Positions 17,265 to 28,671 are shown, counted from the stretch's first letter. The stretch is DNA of 64,000 nt from Paenibacillus algorifonticola (GCF_000971975.1 NZ_KQ040782.1:64082-128081); one strand, 5' to 3'. The notes: generated by a model not told the origin, from the letters alone. Numbers and translations: made by a program.

Positions 17265-18142
17265 TTCCCCGCATCCTCCGATGCAGACACCTCGACGACA
17301 AACACTTCTTTAAGCTGGTTCAAATTAGCCGCCATCTTAATAGAAGCCGTATACGTCAAGCCAAAATTGCCTACTTCCTTCGTCTCTACTGTTCCAATAA
17401 CAAGACCACGCGGATAAACGCTGTCGCTCCCAGAAGTAACGACCAGGTCATCAACTATCATTTTGTCGTTCTCGCCGATTCTCGTCATAATCAAACGTTC
17501 CGTCTCATCATCATAGCTGGTAACCATTCCGAAAGAGTCGCTTTTGCCAAGAATCGTCGCCGCAATCGCATTTGAAGTTGGCGACTTATCATCCAGCTCC
17601 GTAATCGGCATTACGGTTGCCGTATTCGGTCTTACTTGGCTGACGATACCGATAATGCCATCAATTGTCGTAACCGCCATATCCTGCTTTATGCCATTAA
17701 GCGAGCCCAAATTAATTTCCAGCGTCTTGCTGTATGGATTATTGTCAATGGCAATGACATGGGCAATCCGGTAGTTGTATTTGTTTATTTTTTTCTGCTG
17801 CTCTGTAAAATTCAGCTCTTTCTGCAAGCGTTCATTCTCTTCCTGCAAAAAGTTATAGCCGATTTTGTCGCGGGCATAAGCCGCCGCTGTCAGTCTAAGG
17901 TACTCATTCTCCTCATAAATCGTCCGGAGCTTGCCAATATCCTCAAAGAAACCCGCTATTGAAGCAGCGGGCACATAAAACCATTGCTGAACGAATCCGA
18001 CTGAATCTCCGATAAACTTCTCCGGCATACTCAGCTCCTTACGGTCACTTAGCGAGAAGCCGATGACCACAATGAACAGAATAAACCCGAACATAAGCAT
18101 AAACATGCGCTTATTTCTAAACAGCTTAAACAGCTCGATCAC
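17261..18142 (-). CDS. mreC: Rod shape-determining protein MreC
   Basis: 293 residues. A short cytoplasmic tail and one transmembrane helix (MLMFGFILFIVVIGFSL) are followed by a coiled coil (about 65-110). Then come two extracytoplasmic beta domains (IDNNPYSKTLEINLGSLNGI, DLVVTSGSDSVYPRGLVIGT). It scaffolds MreD, RodA and PBPs. It is 51 nt after mreB. Confidence 0.96.
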   Translation of the reverse strand: MIELFKLFRNKRMFMLMFGFILFIVVIGFSLSDRKELSMPEKFIGDSVGFVQQWFYVPAASIAGFFEDIGKLRTIYEENEYLRLTAAAYARDKIGYNFLQEENERLQKELNFTEQQKKINKYNYRIAHVIAIDNNPYSKTLEINLGSLNGIKQDMAVTTIDGIIGIVSQVRPNTATVMPITELDDKSPTSNAIAATILGKSDSFGMVTSYDDETERLIMTRIGENDKMIVDDLVVTSGSDSVYPRGLVIGTVETKEVGNFGLTYTASIKMAANLNQLKEVFVVEVSASEDAGK

Positions 18143-18193
18143 CTGCCTGTTCTAATCACATTTTCATTTTTGCCTAATTGGCAGGAAGCTCTC

Positions 18194-19228
18194 TTAGCGT
18201 TTCGAACGACCGCCTGAGCCGCCTCTGCTCTTGAACAAATGAATATGGTCAAGCGAACGGCCGGTACCTATAGCTACACAGTCAAGCGGGTTGTCCGCCA
18301 CAATGACCGGCATACCTGTCTCGCGCTGCAGCAGCTTGTCCAGATTGCGAAGCAGTGCTCCACCGCCTGTTAGTACAATACCGCGATCCATAATATCCGC
18401 AGATAGCTCTGGCGGGCATTTTTCAAGTGTAATTTTAACGGCATCAACAATAGCGGTCACCGTATCCGCAAGCGCTTCACTCACTTCATCAGATGTTATC
18501 GCCAACGTCTTAGGCAAGCCGGATACGAGATCACGGCCTCTAATTTCCACCGATTCCGGCGGATCAAGCGGCAGTGCTGTACCCAGATCCATCTTAAGCT
18601 GCTCCGCCGTACGCTCCCCAATCATCAAATTGTAAAAGCGTTTAATATATTGAATGATGGATTCATCCATTTCATCCCCAGCGACGCGAATCGAACGGCT
18701 TGTTACAATACCACCCAGCGAGATCACTGCAACCTCTGTCGTTCCGCCGCCAATATCAACGACCATGCTGCCCGTCGGCTCCCAAACTGGCAGATCGGCG
18801 CCAATCGCTGCTGCGAACGGTTCTTCAATCGTATAGGCTTCACGAGCACCTGCTTGCTTCGCGGCATCTTCAACAGCACGCTTCTCAACTGCAGTAATGC
18901 CAGACGGTACGCAAATCATTACGTTCGGATGGCGCGGAAACAAAGATCTCTGCTTTTGCGCTGAACGAATAAAATATTTAATCATCGTTGCTGTCGTTTC
19001 AAAGTCGGCAATTACGCCATCCTTCATTGGACGTACGGCGCGAATATTGCCCGGCGTTCTGCCGATCATTTTTTTCGCTTGCTCACCAACTGCTTCTATC
19101 GTTTTCGTATCGGTACGCAGGGCTACCACAGACGGCTCCCTCACGACAATTCCTTTTCCTTTTACGTACACAAGCGTATTAGCTGTTCCCAAGTCAATGC
19201 CCAGATCTTTCGATAAACCACCAAACAT
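18194..19228 (-). CDS. mreB: Actin-like cell shape protein MreB
   Basis: 344 residues. Actin-fold ATPase with phosphate-1 loop DLGTANT (11-17), phosphate-2 [12 protein letters not shown] and adenosine motif [15 protein letters not shown]. The N-terminus starts [14 protein letters not shown]. It organises lateral wall synthesis. It is 42 nt downstream of radC and first in the mreBCD-minCD set. Confidence 0.98.
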   Translation of the reverse strand: MFGGLSKDLGIDLGTANTLVYVKGKGIVVREPSVVALRTDTKTIEAVGEQAKKMIGRTPGNIRAVRPMKDGVIADFETTATMIKYFIRSAQKQRSLFPRHPNVMICVPSGITAVEKRAVEDAAKQAGAREAYTIEEPFAAAIGADLPVWEPTGSMVVDIGGGTTEVAVISLGGIVTSRSIRVAGDEMDESIIQYIKRFYNLMIGERTAEQLKMDLGTALPLDPPESVEIRGRDLVSGLPKTLAITSDEVSEALADTVTAIVDAVKITLEKCPPELSADIMDRGIVLTGGGALLRNLDKLLQRETGMPVIVADNPLDCVAIGTGRSLDHIHLFKSRGGSGGRSKR

Positions 19229-19270
19229 GTTAGTGCTCCCTTCTGAAATGCCACAATCCTTCTTATTATA

Positions 19271-19966
19271 TTACATGTAGCCTTGTTCCTTCAAACTAAT
19301 AAACCTTCCATCACCAATGACCAGATGATCCAGCACTTCAATGCCTACCAACTCTCCAGCAGAAACGAGCCGCTTCGTCAGCGCAATGTCTTCAGCGCTT
19401 GGCGTAGGATCGCCGCTCGGATGATTATGCACACAAATGAGCGAGGCGCTGCTGCATTTAATAGCCGCACGAAATACTTCTCTCGGATGAACGAGCGAGG
19501 CATTCAGCGTGCCCATCGATAGCGTCTCTTGGGCGATAATGTGATTTTTCGTATTCAGAAAAAGACAGACGAAATGCTCCTTTTTCAAATGACGAAGCTC
19601 ATCCATGACATAATTCGCCGCATCCTCTGGCCTCTGCACCGTAACAACCTCGCCATTGCCTGTACGAGACACTCTGCGTCCGAGCTCCAGTCCCGCACGC
19701 AATTGAATCGCTTTCGCCGGGCCAATGCCGCGAATCGCTGTCAATTCCTCCAGACTCATATCCATCAAGTTGCGCAAATTGCCACATTCCTTCATGATAT
19801 TACCCGCAAGATGGACAACTGATTCCTTTTTCGTACCTGTTCGCAAAAGAATGGCCAGCAATTCCGTGTGACTGAGCGCTTCGGCCCCATATTTAATTAA
19901 TCGCTCTCTTGGACGTTCTTCCTGTGGGACATCACGAATGAATTGGCGCTGCGGCTCCATGCCCAT
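19271..19966 (-). CDS. radC: RadC/JAB-domain protein
   Basis: 231 residues. An N-terminal helix-hairpin-helix region (LTAIRGIGPAKAIQL) is followed by a JAMM metalloprotease-like domain with HNHPSGDPTPSAED near the C-terminus. It was historically called a DNA repair protein, but that role is doubtful. It lies between maf and mreB as in Bacillus. Confidence 0.95.
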   Translation of the reverse strand: MGMEPQRQFIRDVPQEERPRERLIKYGAEALSHTELLAILLRTGTKKESVVHLAGNIMKECGNLRNLMDMSLEELTAIRGIGPAKAIQLRAGLELGRRVSRTGNGEVVTVQRPEDAANYVMDELRHLKKEHFVCLFLNTKNHIIAQETLSMGTLNASLVHPREVFRAAIKCSSASLICVHNHPSGDPTPSAEDIALTKRLVSAGELVGIEVLDHLVIGDGRFISLKEQGYM

Positions 19967-20000
19967 CCCTGCTTTCGTAAGTTAGCTTGAAGTACGTGGA

Positions 20001-20609
20001 TCAAAATACATGTATGCGATACGCCGCCAGCATATCTGACAGCAGTGACAGTGGCAAACCGACAACGTTGAAATAACAGCCCTCGATCCGCTCAACAAGT
20101 GTGGCCCCATAACCTTGAATGCCATAGGCTCCAGCCTTGTCATGCGGTTCCCCGGTAGCTATATAACGATTAATCTGTTCATTCTTAAGCGGCCTCATGT
20201 GCACCTTCGTCATACGATGGGCCGAAGTTTGTTCACCATTATGCGTTAAAACACAAGCTACACCTGTATATACTTCATGAGCTCTGCCTTGTAGGCTGCT
20301 CAACATAGCAAAAGCATCTGCCTCATCCACTGGTTTGCCCAGTACAAGGCCATCCACAACGACAATAGTGTCCGCGCCTACGACGATAGAGGGTTCCGTA
20401 TTGCCCTGTTTCCGCAAAAGCTCAGCAGTTGCCCGCGCCTTGCGCAAGGACAGCTGTTCAACAATTTGCTCGGGGCTCCAATCGGATGGCACACTTTCAT
20501 CCGCTTCTGAGGACAAAATATAAACCGGCAAGGAAAGGTCAAGAGAGGCGACCAGTTCCTTCCGGCGCGGAGACGACGATGCCAGCACAAACTGGCTGAT
20601 CGGATTCAT
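20001..20609 (-). CDS. maf: Maf-family nucleoside triphosphate pyrophosphatase
   Basis: 202 residues. The Maf signature SSSPRRKEL is at 11-19 (LASSSPRRKELV), with VVGADTIVV and KPVDEADAF further on. Family members hydrolyse dTTP, UTP and modified nucleotides and act as septation inhibitors in Bacillus. It sits between the DUF4321 gene and radC. Confidence 0.95.
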   Translation of the reverse strand: MNPISQFVLASSSPRRKELVASLDLSLPVYILSSEADESVPSDWSPEQIVEQLSLRKARATAELLRKQGNTEPSIVVGADTIVVVDGLVLGKPVDEADAFAMLSSLQGRAHEVYTGVACVLTHNGEQTSAHRMTKVHMRPLKNEQINRYIATGEPHDKAGAYGIQGYGATLVERIEGCYFNVVGLPLSLLSDMLAAYRIHVF

Positions 20610-20634
20610 AGGTATAGCTCTCCTTCGTTTAAAC

Positions 20635-20877
20635 TTACATTTTGCGATAAAGCCATATAGCCACTATAACACCAATAATGCTGAATAAGCTAATTTGGAA
20701 GTTAATCGTCATTGTAAAGCTCAGCACATATAAATCAACGGCAGGAGACCACGTAGCCTCAATCGCTTTGGTCAAGAAGGTTATTCCCGGAATCGACTCC
20801 AGCCAGCGTGCCACCAAGGCCCCCGCAAGCAAACCGAGCACTAGGAAAAGCAATAACATCCAGCCGTTTTTCTTCAT
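20635..20877 (-). CDS. DUF4321 small membrane protein
   Basis: 80 residues with two transmembrane helices (WMLLLFLVLGLLAGALVARWL and ISLFSIIGVIVAIWLYR) joined by a short exposed loop. It matches the DUF4321 pattern common in Paenibacillaceae and Clostridia, where it lies beside maf. Function unknown; the location within the shape/sporulation cluster suggests an envelope role, which is inference only. Confidence 0.85.
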   Translation of the reverse strand: MKKNGWMLLLFLVLGLLAGALVARWLESIPGITFLTKAIEATWSPAVDLYVLSFTMTINFQISLFSIIGVIVAIWLYRKM

Positions 20878-20940
20878 TGTTCAACGCCTCTCGCCAAGTA
20901 ATGACAACTGCTCTCTATTATACCTTAGTATGATTTCCGT

Positions 20941-22416
20941 TTACAATGCGCGGATAGTCTCAAACCATGTTTTTTGTGCCAGGATCGCTTCCATTAGCGC
21001 TCGCTGCACCGACCACAAGTGCGCCTGAGAAGGATTTTTATCATATTCCGTAAGCGATGAAGCCGCCGTATTTACTGCTTGGACAACCGCCCCCATCGAC
21101 GCTTTACCCGCCTCGCCTTGAATGCCCGACTCCATTGCCTTTATGCTGAGCGTCCATTTTTGATGCTCCGCCCTCCAACCCTTCGCCGCAGTCTCGCCAA
21201 GTGGCGCAAGTACTGGCTGTTCTAGCTGTGCCAGCGCCAAATCATCCAGCATGCTCACCAAGGCATTCGTCTGCTCAAAAAAGCTGTTTGCATCTGTCGC
21301 CTTTCCCGTAAAAGGAAACTGCTGTGGCGCCTGAATGATAAGCTCCTTGACATATACCTCGGTACCAGGCAGCATTTTGCTCAGCGCAATTGCCCTGCTG
21401 CGGTCGCCCGCCATCCCCGCATATACCCTGTAGTCGTCTGCTGTTGTCGCAGCAGCAGCTGCAAGTCCCTTGCTAGCCAGCTCCTCCATCGCAGCCTCCC
21501 TGCCCTCAGAGTTGCTGAATACGCCATATTGCAGCAAATGATAGGCCTGTGGCTGGATGGCCAGCTCCACCGTTTCTAGCGGTGCTTCTGCACTTCCGCT
21601 ATTCCCCACTCCTGCTCCCGTGCCCAAACCATTTTCCGCATTTTGCGATGCTGGATTTCCGCTAACCGCGCTCGACTGCCCGCCTCCTGAATGAGAAGAG
21701 CTTAGCGAGGAGGAATCCAAAAATAAAGACAACAGCAAATAACCGAATAATGCCCCGGTTGCCAGCGCCCCTGCTACAGATAAAAACACATTGATCCACG
21801 ATGGCGAATGTCCGAGCCTGCGAATAGAGCGAACCGGACGGTTGCCCAGCTCAAGCTCAGGTGAATGCCGCTCACTGTCATTTGCCCATCCATAGCGGGC
21901 ATTTTCTGGCCCTTGCTCCGTTGCCTCGCTAGTCCGATTTAAGTCGCCGGAGAAAGGGACCTGCTGCTGAGGATAGTCATTATATAGCGGGACTGCTAGC
22001 TTCTCATCCAACTGATGCTGCTCTTCAGAATCCCCTGCAAGCAGCTCTTTGTCTACCATCTGCCTTGGCGTTTTCAACGAAATGGGCGAATCGTCATGCG
22101 AACGGATACGATTAGCCGGCTTTGTCTTAGATTCGGCAGACGAGAGACTATCCGACTCGCGAATCAACTGCTCCAGCTGATCCATATCCTCCTCGACATG
22201 GCTGCTCCATGGGCTGAACTGCGTATCCGAATAAGGGGCTGTATTTTTATATAAGGGGATGACTTCAGCAAAATCTCCCTGCTCCGAAGCGCCTTGCTGC
22301 GCAGAAGCAGCCGGGGTTTCCACAGCAGTCTGCACCGCAGCCATCTGCTTGTTTTCGGTGCGCGAAGCTTGTCCGGCTTGGTCGAAACGGTACGTAATGC
22401 GGTTTTTTGAGTTCAT
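20941..22416 (-). CDS. SPOR-domain membrane protein, SpoIIB-like
   Basis: The start at 22416 (MNSKNRITYRFDQAG) is chosen for the AAGGAGAG site just upstream. The protein has 491 residues. A long acidic, low-complexity cytoplasmic region (about 1-215) precedes one transmembrane helix (INVFLSVAGALATGALFGYLLL). A Ser/Gly linker follows, then an extracytoplasmic SPOR-like domain (about 290-360, YHLLQYGVFSNSEGREAAMEELA) and a helical tail. SPOR domains bind denuded peptidoglycan at septa. In Bacillus the gene upstream of maf is spoIIB, a SPOR protein for engulfment; position and architecture match, although sequence similarity outside SPOR cannot be judged here. Confidence 0.82.
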   Translation of the reverse strand: MNSKNRITYRFDQAGQASRTENKQMAAVQTAVETPAASAQQGASEQGDFAEVIPLYKNTAPYSDTQFSPWSSHVEEDMDQLEQLIRESDSLSSAESKTKPANRIRSHDDSPISLKTPRQMVDKELLAGDSEEQHQLDEKLAVPLYNDYPQQQVPFSGDLNRTSEATEQGPENARYGWANDSERHSPELELGNRPVRSIRRLGHSPSWINVFLSVAGALATGALFGYLLLSLFLDSSSLSSSHSGGGQSSAVSGNPASQNAENGLGTGAGVGNSGSAEAPLETVELAIQPQAYHLLQYGVFSNSEGREAAMEELASKGLAAAAATTADDYRVYAGMAGDRSRAIALSKMLPGTEVYVKELIIQAPQQFPFTGKATDANSFFEQTNALVSMLDDLALAQLEQPVLAPLGETAAKGWRAEHQKWTLSIKAMESGIQGEAGKASMGAVVQAVNTAASSLTEYDKNPSQAHLWSVQRALMEAILAQKTWFETIRAL

Positions 22417-22751
22417 GTCATTCTCTCCTTGTCTCATTCTTCTATTCCTACTCTATGAGACAATTAAGAGATTTATGATTATGAACAAAAGGATACGTAA
22501 ATAACATTCGCAGCATACCTCAAGTTTCGTACAGTCGCCAACCCTTTTCGCTATAAAATTCTCAGGGAATTTTATCCAACGTACAATTGTAGTGCCCGCT
22601 CGTTTGAATGCTTGATTCAGCAAGCGATACAGTTTTGCCTATTATTTGGAGCAGCTCCTTTTCGCAATGAACTAAAAACGCTGGAAAACGATTTTCACGT
22701 TTTCCAGCGTTTAATAGAGGTGCAGTGCCCTTGTGCAAGGGTAACCTGCTT
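22417..22751. other. Intergenic region between murC and the SPOR gene
   Basis: No ORF is supported here. It holds the murC terminator (22671-22713), a 9-bp perfect hairpin of unknown role (22553-22575), and a sigma-E-like promoter candidate for the SPOR gene (TCATAAAT at 22471-22478 and CATAGAGT at 22450-22457, read on the minus strand, spacer 13 nt). Confidence 0.6.
22671..22713 (-). terminator. Terminator after murC
   Basis: A 15-bp stem pairs 22676-22690 with 22698-22712. On the minus strand it is followed by TTTTTAG. Confidence 0.88.
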
Positions 22752-24152
22752 TTATTTACGGCCTGCCTTCAGCCATTTAGCCAAAGCATCCGCTGTTTTC
22801 CAAATATCGCCGGCGCCCATCGTTATGACAAGATCGCCAGCCGAAGCAGCTGACTTCAAATACTCCAGCACTTCTTCCTTAGTTGCAATAAACGTCGTAT
22901 TCGCATTGCTGTTCGTCTTGATCAGCTCAACCAGCTTCTGCGAGTTGACGCCTTCAATTTGCTGTTCGCCCGCTGGCGAATAAATATCGGTAATGATGAC
23001 CTCGTCCGCTTCTGGAAACGCCCGGCTGAACTGGTCAAGAAGGAAATAGGTACGCGTGTAGCGCTGCGGTTGAAACACAGCTACAATTCGTTTGCCCGTC
23101 GCTTTCGCGGCACTGATCGTCGCGCTGATCTCGGTAGGATGATGGGCATAATCGTCAATAACGAGAATGTCCTCCACTTCGCCGAGCACTTGGAAACGAC
23201 GCTTCGCCCCAATGAAATCACGAATGGCGTTCGCAATTTGCGCAAATGGCAGCCCTGCTTCCAGGCACGTAATAATAGTAGCCATCGCGTTATATACATT
23301 ATGTTTACCTGGTACAGACAGTTCGACCTCGCCCAGCAGCTTCCCTTGGTGGGTCAGTTGGAACGATACTTTGCGGTCACCTAATACGACTTGCTCGGCT
23401 TTGTACTGGGCCTCACGATCAATGCCGTAAGTGACGAGCTGTGAGGGATCGAGCGATTGGCTTGCATACAGCTTGCTCACGATCTCGTCAATATTGTCAT
23501 CGTCAGCACATACGATGGCCTTGCCATCTGGCTTCACCTGTGACAAGAATTGAACGTAGGCAGCCTTCAGCTTGCCAAAATCACCGTCATAGTTTTCCAG
23601 ATGATCCGGTTCAATATTAGTTACAATCGCAATCGACGGATGGTAATGCAGGAAAGAGCCATCGCTCTCATCTGCTTCCGCTACTACGTATTCGCCGCTT
23701 CCAGCTTTTGCATTCGTACCAACGTTAACGATCTCGCCGCCAATAATGTAGGTCGGATCCGTTCCGCAATTTTCCATCACAAGCGCAATCATCGACGAAG
23801 TCGTCGTCTTGCCATGAGCACCTGCAACAGCAACACCCTTGCCTTCATTCATCAGCTGGGCAAGCATTTGGGAACGATGCAGCACCGGAATATTTAGCGC
23901 CTCCGCTGCGCGCCGCTCTACATTGTCCTTTGTAAGTGCTGTGGAGTATACAACAAGCTCCGCACCTTTAATATTTTCCGGTTCATGACCGATATAGATT
24001 TTTGCGCCTTTCGCCACCAGCTTCTCTGTGAGTTCCTGACGAGCGACATCAGAACCAGTTACCGTATAGCCCTTCTCCAGCATGACGCGGGCGATAGCAC
24101 TCATCCCGTAACCGCCTATTCCGATGAAATGAACATGTTTTGCTGTATTCAA
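22752..24152 (-). CDS. murC: UDP-N-acetylmuramate--L-alanine ligase
   Basis: 466 residues. Adds L-Ala to UDP-MurNAc, the first amino acid of the peptidoglycan stem. The N-terminal UDP-binding [11 protein letters not shown] is at 11-21, ATP loop GAHGKTTT at 111-118, and C-terminal motif [10 protein letters not shown]. It lies 7 nt downstream of folC. In B. subtilis murC is elsewhere, so its place here is lineage specific. Confidence 0.97.
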   Translation of the reverse strand: MNTAKHVHFIGIGGYGMSAIARVMLEKGYTVTGSDVARQELTEKLVAKGAKIYIGHEPENIKGAELVVYSTALTKDNVERRAAEALNIPVLHRSQMLAQLMNEGKGVAVAGAHGKTTTSSMIALVMENCGTDPTYIIGGEIVNVGTNAKAGSGEYVVAEADESDGSFLHYHPSIAIVTNIEPDHLENYDGDFGKLKAAYVQFLSQVKPDGKAIVCADDDNIDEIVSKLYASQSLDPSQLVTYGIDREAQYKAEQVVLGDRKVSFQLTHQGKLLGEVELSVPGKHNVYNAMATIITCLEAGLPFAQIANAIRDFIGAKRRFQVLGEVEDILVIDDYAHHPTEISATISAAKATGKRIVAVFQPQRYTRTYFLLDQFSRAFPEADEVIITDIYSPAGEQQIEGVNSQKLVELIKTNSNANTTFIATKEEVLEYLKSAASAGDLVITMGAGDIWKTADALAKWLKAGRK

Positions 24153-24159
24153 AGACGGT

Positions 24160-25533
24160 TCACCAACCTTTTTCAGAATCCGAGTTGTACAATAAACGGG
24201 CGCGAACGTCCGCTATTAAATAAAGCGTCCCGGTCACAACCCCAAGGTCTGTTTCCCCGGTCAAATGCTGCAGCTGCTGAAGCCCTGCTTTCCAGTCAGG
24301 CTCCACAATCAGCTCAAAAGACTCATTCCCCTGCACAGCACGTACTAGATCAGCCAGCGCCTGCGCATCCTTTTTATTACGAAAATCAGGCTCGGTCACA
24401 ATTAGCGTATCTACTATTGGCAGTATATGCTTCATAACCTCGCGATGATTCTTATTATCCAGCATACCCATCATCAGGATTAAACGATCATAGCGATAGG
24501 TCGATTTTAATGCAGCAGCCAGCGTCTGTGCTCCCTCAGGATTATGCGCGCCATCAATGAGAATACGCGGGGAACGCGACACCATTTCCAGACGCCCAGG
24601 CCATGCAGCAAGGCGCAGCCCCTCCTCCAGCGCATCATCCTCCACGATAAGGGCCGCATACTGGCGAAGCACCTCAAGTGCCATCACTGCAACCGCTGCA
24701 TTCGTGCGCTGATGGGCGCCGTTCAGCGTTATCGTCAGCGGATGAATCGGACGGAACAAGCCGTCAAAGCGGAACGTCTGCTCATCCTCGCGCACCGACA
24801 GAGCGGTTTCACTGAACTGCTCGCCCAGCAAATACAGCGAGCTTTTGCTGGCGATTGCTTTTTGACGAATGACTTCGATGACTTCCGGCTGCGTAACGGC
24901 GCTTACTACAGGAACGCCCGGCTTAATAATACCGGCTTTCTCTGCCGCTACCTTCTCCAGCGTATCGCCGAGGCGATCCATATGATCATGCCCAACATTC
25001 GTAATGATGGAGAGGACCGGCGTCACGATGTTCGTAACGTCCATTCGTCCGCCAAGGCCAGTCTCCCATACGACATAATCCGGATAGGTTACCGTAGCGA
25101 AATATAAAATCGCCAGTGCCGTTGCCACCTCGAACATCGTTGGAGAGCCCAGCTCGGTTTCCGCTATTTCCTCAACGACCGGCTTTAACACATTCGAAAG
25201 CTCAAGCAGCGTCTGCTCTTCGATATCCATACCGTTATATTGAAAACGGTTCGTAAACTTCGTTATGTACGGCGATGTAAACGTACCAACATCGTAGCCG
25301 CATTTAAGCAGCGTGCTCGATAAAAACGCGCATGTCGAGCCTTTGCCATTCGTTCCGGCCACATGAATAAATTTCAGCCTTCGATGCGGGTTTTTCAACC
25401 GCTCCATCAAAAGCTCAACCCGTTCAAGACCAGGCCTTATTCCGAAGGGAATAAGGCCATTGATCCAATCTACTGCTTCCTTGTACGACTGCAGCCCGCC
25501 GATTTCCGGCTGGCCTGAGAGCTGATTCGTCAT
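24160..25533 (-). CDS. folC: Folylpolyglutamate synthase / dihydrofolate synthase
   Basis: 457 residues. Mur-ligase fold with P-loop GTNGKGST at 60-67, the folate-binding region near [13 protein letters not shown], and [11 protein letters not shown] in the C-terminal domain. It adds glutamates to folate. It follows valS, as in Bacillus. Confidence 0.95.
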   Translation of the reverse strand: MTNQLSGQPEIGGLQSYKEAVDWINGLIPFGIRPGLERVELLMERLKNPHRRLKFIHVAGTNGKGSTCAFLSSTLLKCGYDVGTFTSPYITKFTNRFQYNGMDIEEQTLLELSNVLKPVVEEIAETELGSPTMFEVATALAILYFATVTYPDYVVWETGLGGRMDVTNIVTPVLSIITNVGHDHMDRLGDTLEKVAAEKAGIIKPGVPVVSAVTQPEVIEVIRQKAIASKSSLYLLGEQFSETALSVREDEQTFRFDGLFRPIHPLTITLNGAHQRTNAAVAVMALEVLRQYAALIVEDDALEEGLRLAAWPGRLEMVSRSPRILIDGAHNPEGAQTLAAALKSTYRYDRLILMMGMLDNKNHREVMKHILPIVDTLIVTEPDFRNKKDAQALADLVRAVQGNESFELIVEPDWKAGLQQLQHLTGETDLGVVTGTLYLIADVRARLLYNSDSEKGW

Positions 25534-25562
25534 CGTAGAAACGCCTTCTTTCTTCCCGGTGT

Positions 25563-28223
25563 CTATCCGCGCAAATCCGCGATTCTAGCTTGAACCTTAT
25601 CGCGTTTGTCCGCATAATCCTTCATTTTGGAGCGTTCCTCTTCAATGACCTTCGCAGGCGCCTTCGCTACAAAGCCCTCATTGCCGAGCTTCTTCTCAAT
25701 GCGGGTTACTTCGCCGTTCAGCGTCGCAAGCTCCTTCTCCAGACGGGCAATTTCCTGCGAAATATCAATCAGCCCTGCAAGCGGGAAATAAAGCTCCGCA
25801 CCCGTTACAATACTGCTCATCGCCTTATCCGGAGCAGACAATCCAAGACCAGTCTCCAGCTTCGAGGTTCCGCAGAAGCGGCGGACAAACTCTTCATTAC
25901 GGGTCAAAATGACCGCTTCAGCTTCGCTCGTTGGCTTAATCATCAGCTCGATTTTTTTGCTCATCGGCACGTTTACTTCCGCGCGAACATTTCGCACCGA
26001 ACGGATGATATCCATCAGCAGCTCCATTTCCTTCACTGCTTCAGGCGCTTCCAGCGCAGCATCGTACTCCGGCCAAGCTGCAAGCGTAATCGACTCGCCT
26101 TCATGCGGCAGATGCTGCCAAATTTCCTCACTGATGTAAGGCATAAACGGATGAATCAAGCGCTGCGTGCGGTCAAGCACATAAGCAAGCACCGATTTTG
26201 TCGCTTGTTTTGCTTCTTCATCGTTGCCATACAAGTTAAGCTTCGCAAACTCGATATACCAGTCGCAAAGGTCATCCCAGATGAAATTGTACAGCTGGCG
26301 TCCAGTTTCCCCAAACTCATAGTTGTCCATCAAACGGGTTACTTCGCGAACCGTTTCGTTCAGACGGTGCAAAATCCAGCGATCCGCCGTACCCAACTTG
26401 CCGCTAATATTAATGTCGCTCGCTGCGAAGCCTTCCAGATTCATCAGCGCAAAGCGCGACGCATTCCAAATTTTATTGGCAAAGTTCCGTGCCTGCTCAA
26501 CCTTTTCATAGCGGAAGCGCAAATCCTGTCCCGGTGTGCTGCCCGTCGAAAGCATATAGCGCATCGCATCTGCGCCGTACTGTTCAATGACTTCAAGCGG
26601 ATCGACGCCGTTGCCAAGCGACTTGGACATTTTATTGCCGTTTGCATCGCGTACGAGACCGTGAATCAGCACGTCCTTGAACGGCTTTTGCTCTGTAAAC
26701 TCCAGCGCGGTAAAAATCATCCGGGATACCCAGAAGAAAATAATATCGTAGCCCGTCACCAAAACATTCGTCGGGTAGAAGCGTTTTAAGTCCTCGGTCT
26801 GCTCCGGCCAGCCAAGCGTCGAGAACGGCCACAGACCCGAGCTGAACCATGTATCCAAGACATCCTCATCCTGGCGCAGCTCCGTGCCCCCACATAACGA
26901 ACAGCTCGTTACTTCTTCGTGGGCTACATGCATTTCACCGCAGGCGTCGCAATACCAGGCAGGAATACGATGTCCCCACCACAGCTGACGGGAAATACAC
27001 CAGTCGTGTACATTTTCAATCCAGTGCAAATAAATTTTCTCAAAACGGTCCGGAACGAAAGTTACACCGTCGCTGGATTTTTGCGCTTTTATCGCCTGCT
27101 CAGCCAGCGACTTCATTTCGACAAACCATTGCGTCGACAAGTAGGGCTCTACGACCGCACCGCTGCGCTCGCTGTGGCCAACCTGATGCACGTGATCCTC
27201 GACTTGAACGCATACGCCCTGCTCCTGCAAATCCTTCACGAGCTGCTTGCGGCAGTCGAAACGGTCCAGTCCCGCATAAGGACCAGCCTCCGCATTCATC
27301 TTGCCGGACTCGTCCATGACGATAATTTGCGGCAGGTCATGACGCAGGCCTACCTCGAAGTCATTTGGATCATGGGCTGGCGTAATTTTCACAGCACCGG
27401 AGCCAAATTCCTTGTCAACGTATTCGTCGCCAATAATCGGAATTTCACGTCCAATGACCGGCAATACGATCATTTGTCCAATGAGGTGCTGGTAACGCTC
27501 ATCTTCAGGGTGAACCGCAACCGCGCTATCGCCCAGCATCGTTTCCGGACGCGTTGTCGCAACTGTAATATGCCCTGAGCCGTCCTTCAGCGGATATTGC
27601 AAATGGTATAAATGACCGTTCAGCTCTTTATGCTCAACCTCAATATCGGACAAAGCGGTTCTCGCAGCCGGGTCCCAGTTGATGATTTTTTTGCCGCGGT
27701 AAATGAGGCCCTTCTTGTACAGCTGTACAAACACCTCGCGTACAGCCTTAGACAGCCCCTCGTCAAGCGTGAAGCGTTCGCGTGAATAATCGAGCGACAG
27801 CCCCATTTTTGCCCATTGGCCGCGAATCGTTCCCGCGTATTGCTCCTTCCAATCCCATACCTGCTCCAAAAAAGCCTCGCGGCCGAGATCGTAGCGGGAT
27901 TGTCCTTGCTCGCGCAGCTTCTGCTCCACTTTCGTCTGTGTAGCTATTCCTGCGTGGTCCGTTCCCGGCAGCCACAAAGCATCAAAGCCCTGCATCCGCT
28001 TAAAGCGTATGAGAATATCCTGCAAAGTGAAATCGAGCGCATGCCCAATGTGCAAAATTCCCGTTACGTTCGGCGGGGGAATAACGATCGTATAGGTCGG
28101 GGCCTCTGGGCGCTTGCCCGCTTCAAAAAATTTTCCATCCATCCAGAAGTCATACCACTTCAGTTCAGCGGCTTTCGGGTCGTAGGTCGTCGGCATCGCC
28201 GGCGTCGTTTGATTTTCAGACAT
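25563..28223 (-). CDS. valS: Valyl-tRNA synthetase
   Basis: 887 residues from ATG 28223 ([20 protein letters not shown]), with GGAGGATGGAG upstream; the longer frame to 28370 runs into the T-box and is not real. HIGH motif (HIGH, 58-61) lies within [12 protein letters not shown], and KMSKS lies within [13 protein letters not shown]. The editing domain lies between the two motifs, and a C-terminal coiled-coil arm specific to ValRS is present ([22 protein letters not shown]). It charges tRNA-Val and is controlled by the upstream T-box with a valine codon. Confidence 0.98.
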   Translation of the reverse strand: MSENQTTPAMPTTYDPKAAELKWYDFWMDGKFFEAGKRPEAPTYTIVIPPPNVTGILHIGHALDFTLQDILIRFKRMQGFDALWLPGTDHAGIATQTKVEQKLREQGQSRYDLGREAFLEQVWDWKEQYAGTIRGQWAKMGLSLDYSRERFTLDEGLSKAVREVFVQLYKKGLIYRGKKIINWDPAARTALSDIEVEHKELNGHLYHLQYPLKDGSGHITVATTRPETMLGDSAVAVHPEDERYQHLIGQMIVLPVIGREIPIIGDEYVDKEFGSGAVKITPAHDPNDFEVGLRHDLPQIIVMDESGKMNAEAGPYAGLDRFDCRKQLVKDLQEQGVCVQVEDHVHQVGHSERSGAVVEPYLSTQWFVEMKSLAEQAIKAQKSSDGVTFVPDRFEKIYLHWIENVHDWCISRQLWWGHRIPAWYCDACGEMHVAHEEVTSCSLCGGTELRQDEDVLDTWFSSGLWPFSTLGWPEQTEDLKRFYPTNVLVTGYDIIFFWVSRMIFTALEFTEQKPFKDVLIHGLVRDANGNKMSKSLGNGVDPLEVIEQYGADAMRYMLSTGSTPGQDLRFRYEKVEQARNFANKIWNASRFALMNLEGFAASDINISGKLGTADRWILHRLNETVREVTRLMDNYEFGETGRQLYNFIWDDLCDWYIEFAKLNLYGNDEEAKQATKSVLAYVLDRTQRLIHPFMPYISEEIWQHLPHEGESITLAAWPEYDAALEAPEAVKEMELLMDIIRSVRNVRAEVNVPMSKKIELMIKPTSEAEAVILTRNEEFVRRFCGTSKLETGLGLSAPDKAMSSIVTGAELYFPLAGLIDISQEIARLEKELATLNGEVTRIEKKLGNEGFVAKAPAKVIEEERSKMKDYADKRDKVQARIADLRG

Positions 28224-28550
28224 AAGCTCCATCCTCCACATATCGCATAATGGCATCATTACTTTAATTTTGAATACAAAAAAACCTTCCGCCCTTATAG
28301 CAAAGGACGAAAGGTTAGCTTCCGTGGTACCACCTTTGTTCCGCGCGTCTTGCAGCTGCACGGCACTCAAACAGATAACGGCTGTGGCCGGCTTGAATTA
28401 GCAAATAGCGATCCGCTTGATTCAAGCAACTCCAGGGCGACTTGTACGAGTAAAATCCTGCGGAACTTTCAGCACTAACGGCTCCGCTCTCTGAAGGCTT
28501 GGCTGCGTACTCTTCCCCTTCAACGTCGTTCGTTGACTTTAAGACATATT
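28224..28550 (-). ncRNA. T-box leader (tRNA-Val-sensing) of valS
   Basis: On the minus strand the leader contains, in order: the GAAGAGTA motif of Stem I; the AGAGAG...GTGCTGAAAG apical region; a specifier region in which GTC (valine, 28439-28441) directly precedes GCCCTGGAGTTGC; a small Stem III hairpin; the T-box AAAGGTGGTACCACGGAA (28320-28338), whose TGG can pair with the NCCA end; and a terminator (28278-28318) with a 12-bp stem and seven T. Uncharged tRNA-Val would favour the antiterminator and allow valS-folC-murC transcription. Confidence 0.93.
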
Positions 28551-28556
28551 TATTTA

Positions 28557-28585
28557 ATAATACTCTCTTTGTGAAAAAAAGTCAA
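28557..28585 (-). promoter_or_regulatory. Sigma-A promoter of valS T-box operon
   Basis: On the minus strand, TTGACT (28580-28585), a 17-nt spacer, and TATTAT (28557-28562). The transcript would start near 28550, just before the T-box Stem I. Confidence 0.85.
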
Positions 28586-28631
28586 ACTACAAGACCTATA
28601 CATGTTCCTGTATTTCATGCTGTGCGCAAAT

Positions 28632-28671
28632 AAAAAAGAGCTTTGACCGTTATTTCACAGGTCAAAGCTCC
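28632..28671 (-). terminator. Terminator after spoVID
   Basis: An 11-bp stem pairs 28638-28648 with 28660-28670, followed on the minus strand by six T. Confidence 0.88.

Noticed and set aside
25590..26789. 399-codon plus-strand ORF antisense to valS
   Set aside because: It results from codon bias of valS on the other strand; composition is rich in Arg, His and Phe and no family is recognisable.
28224..28370. N-terminal extension of valS by 49 codons
   Set aside because: The extension translates the T-box antiterminator and terminator. A strong ribosome-binding site precedes the ATG at 28223.
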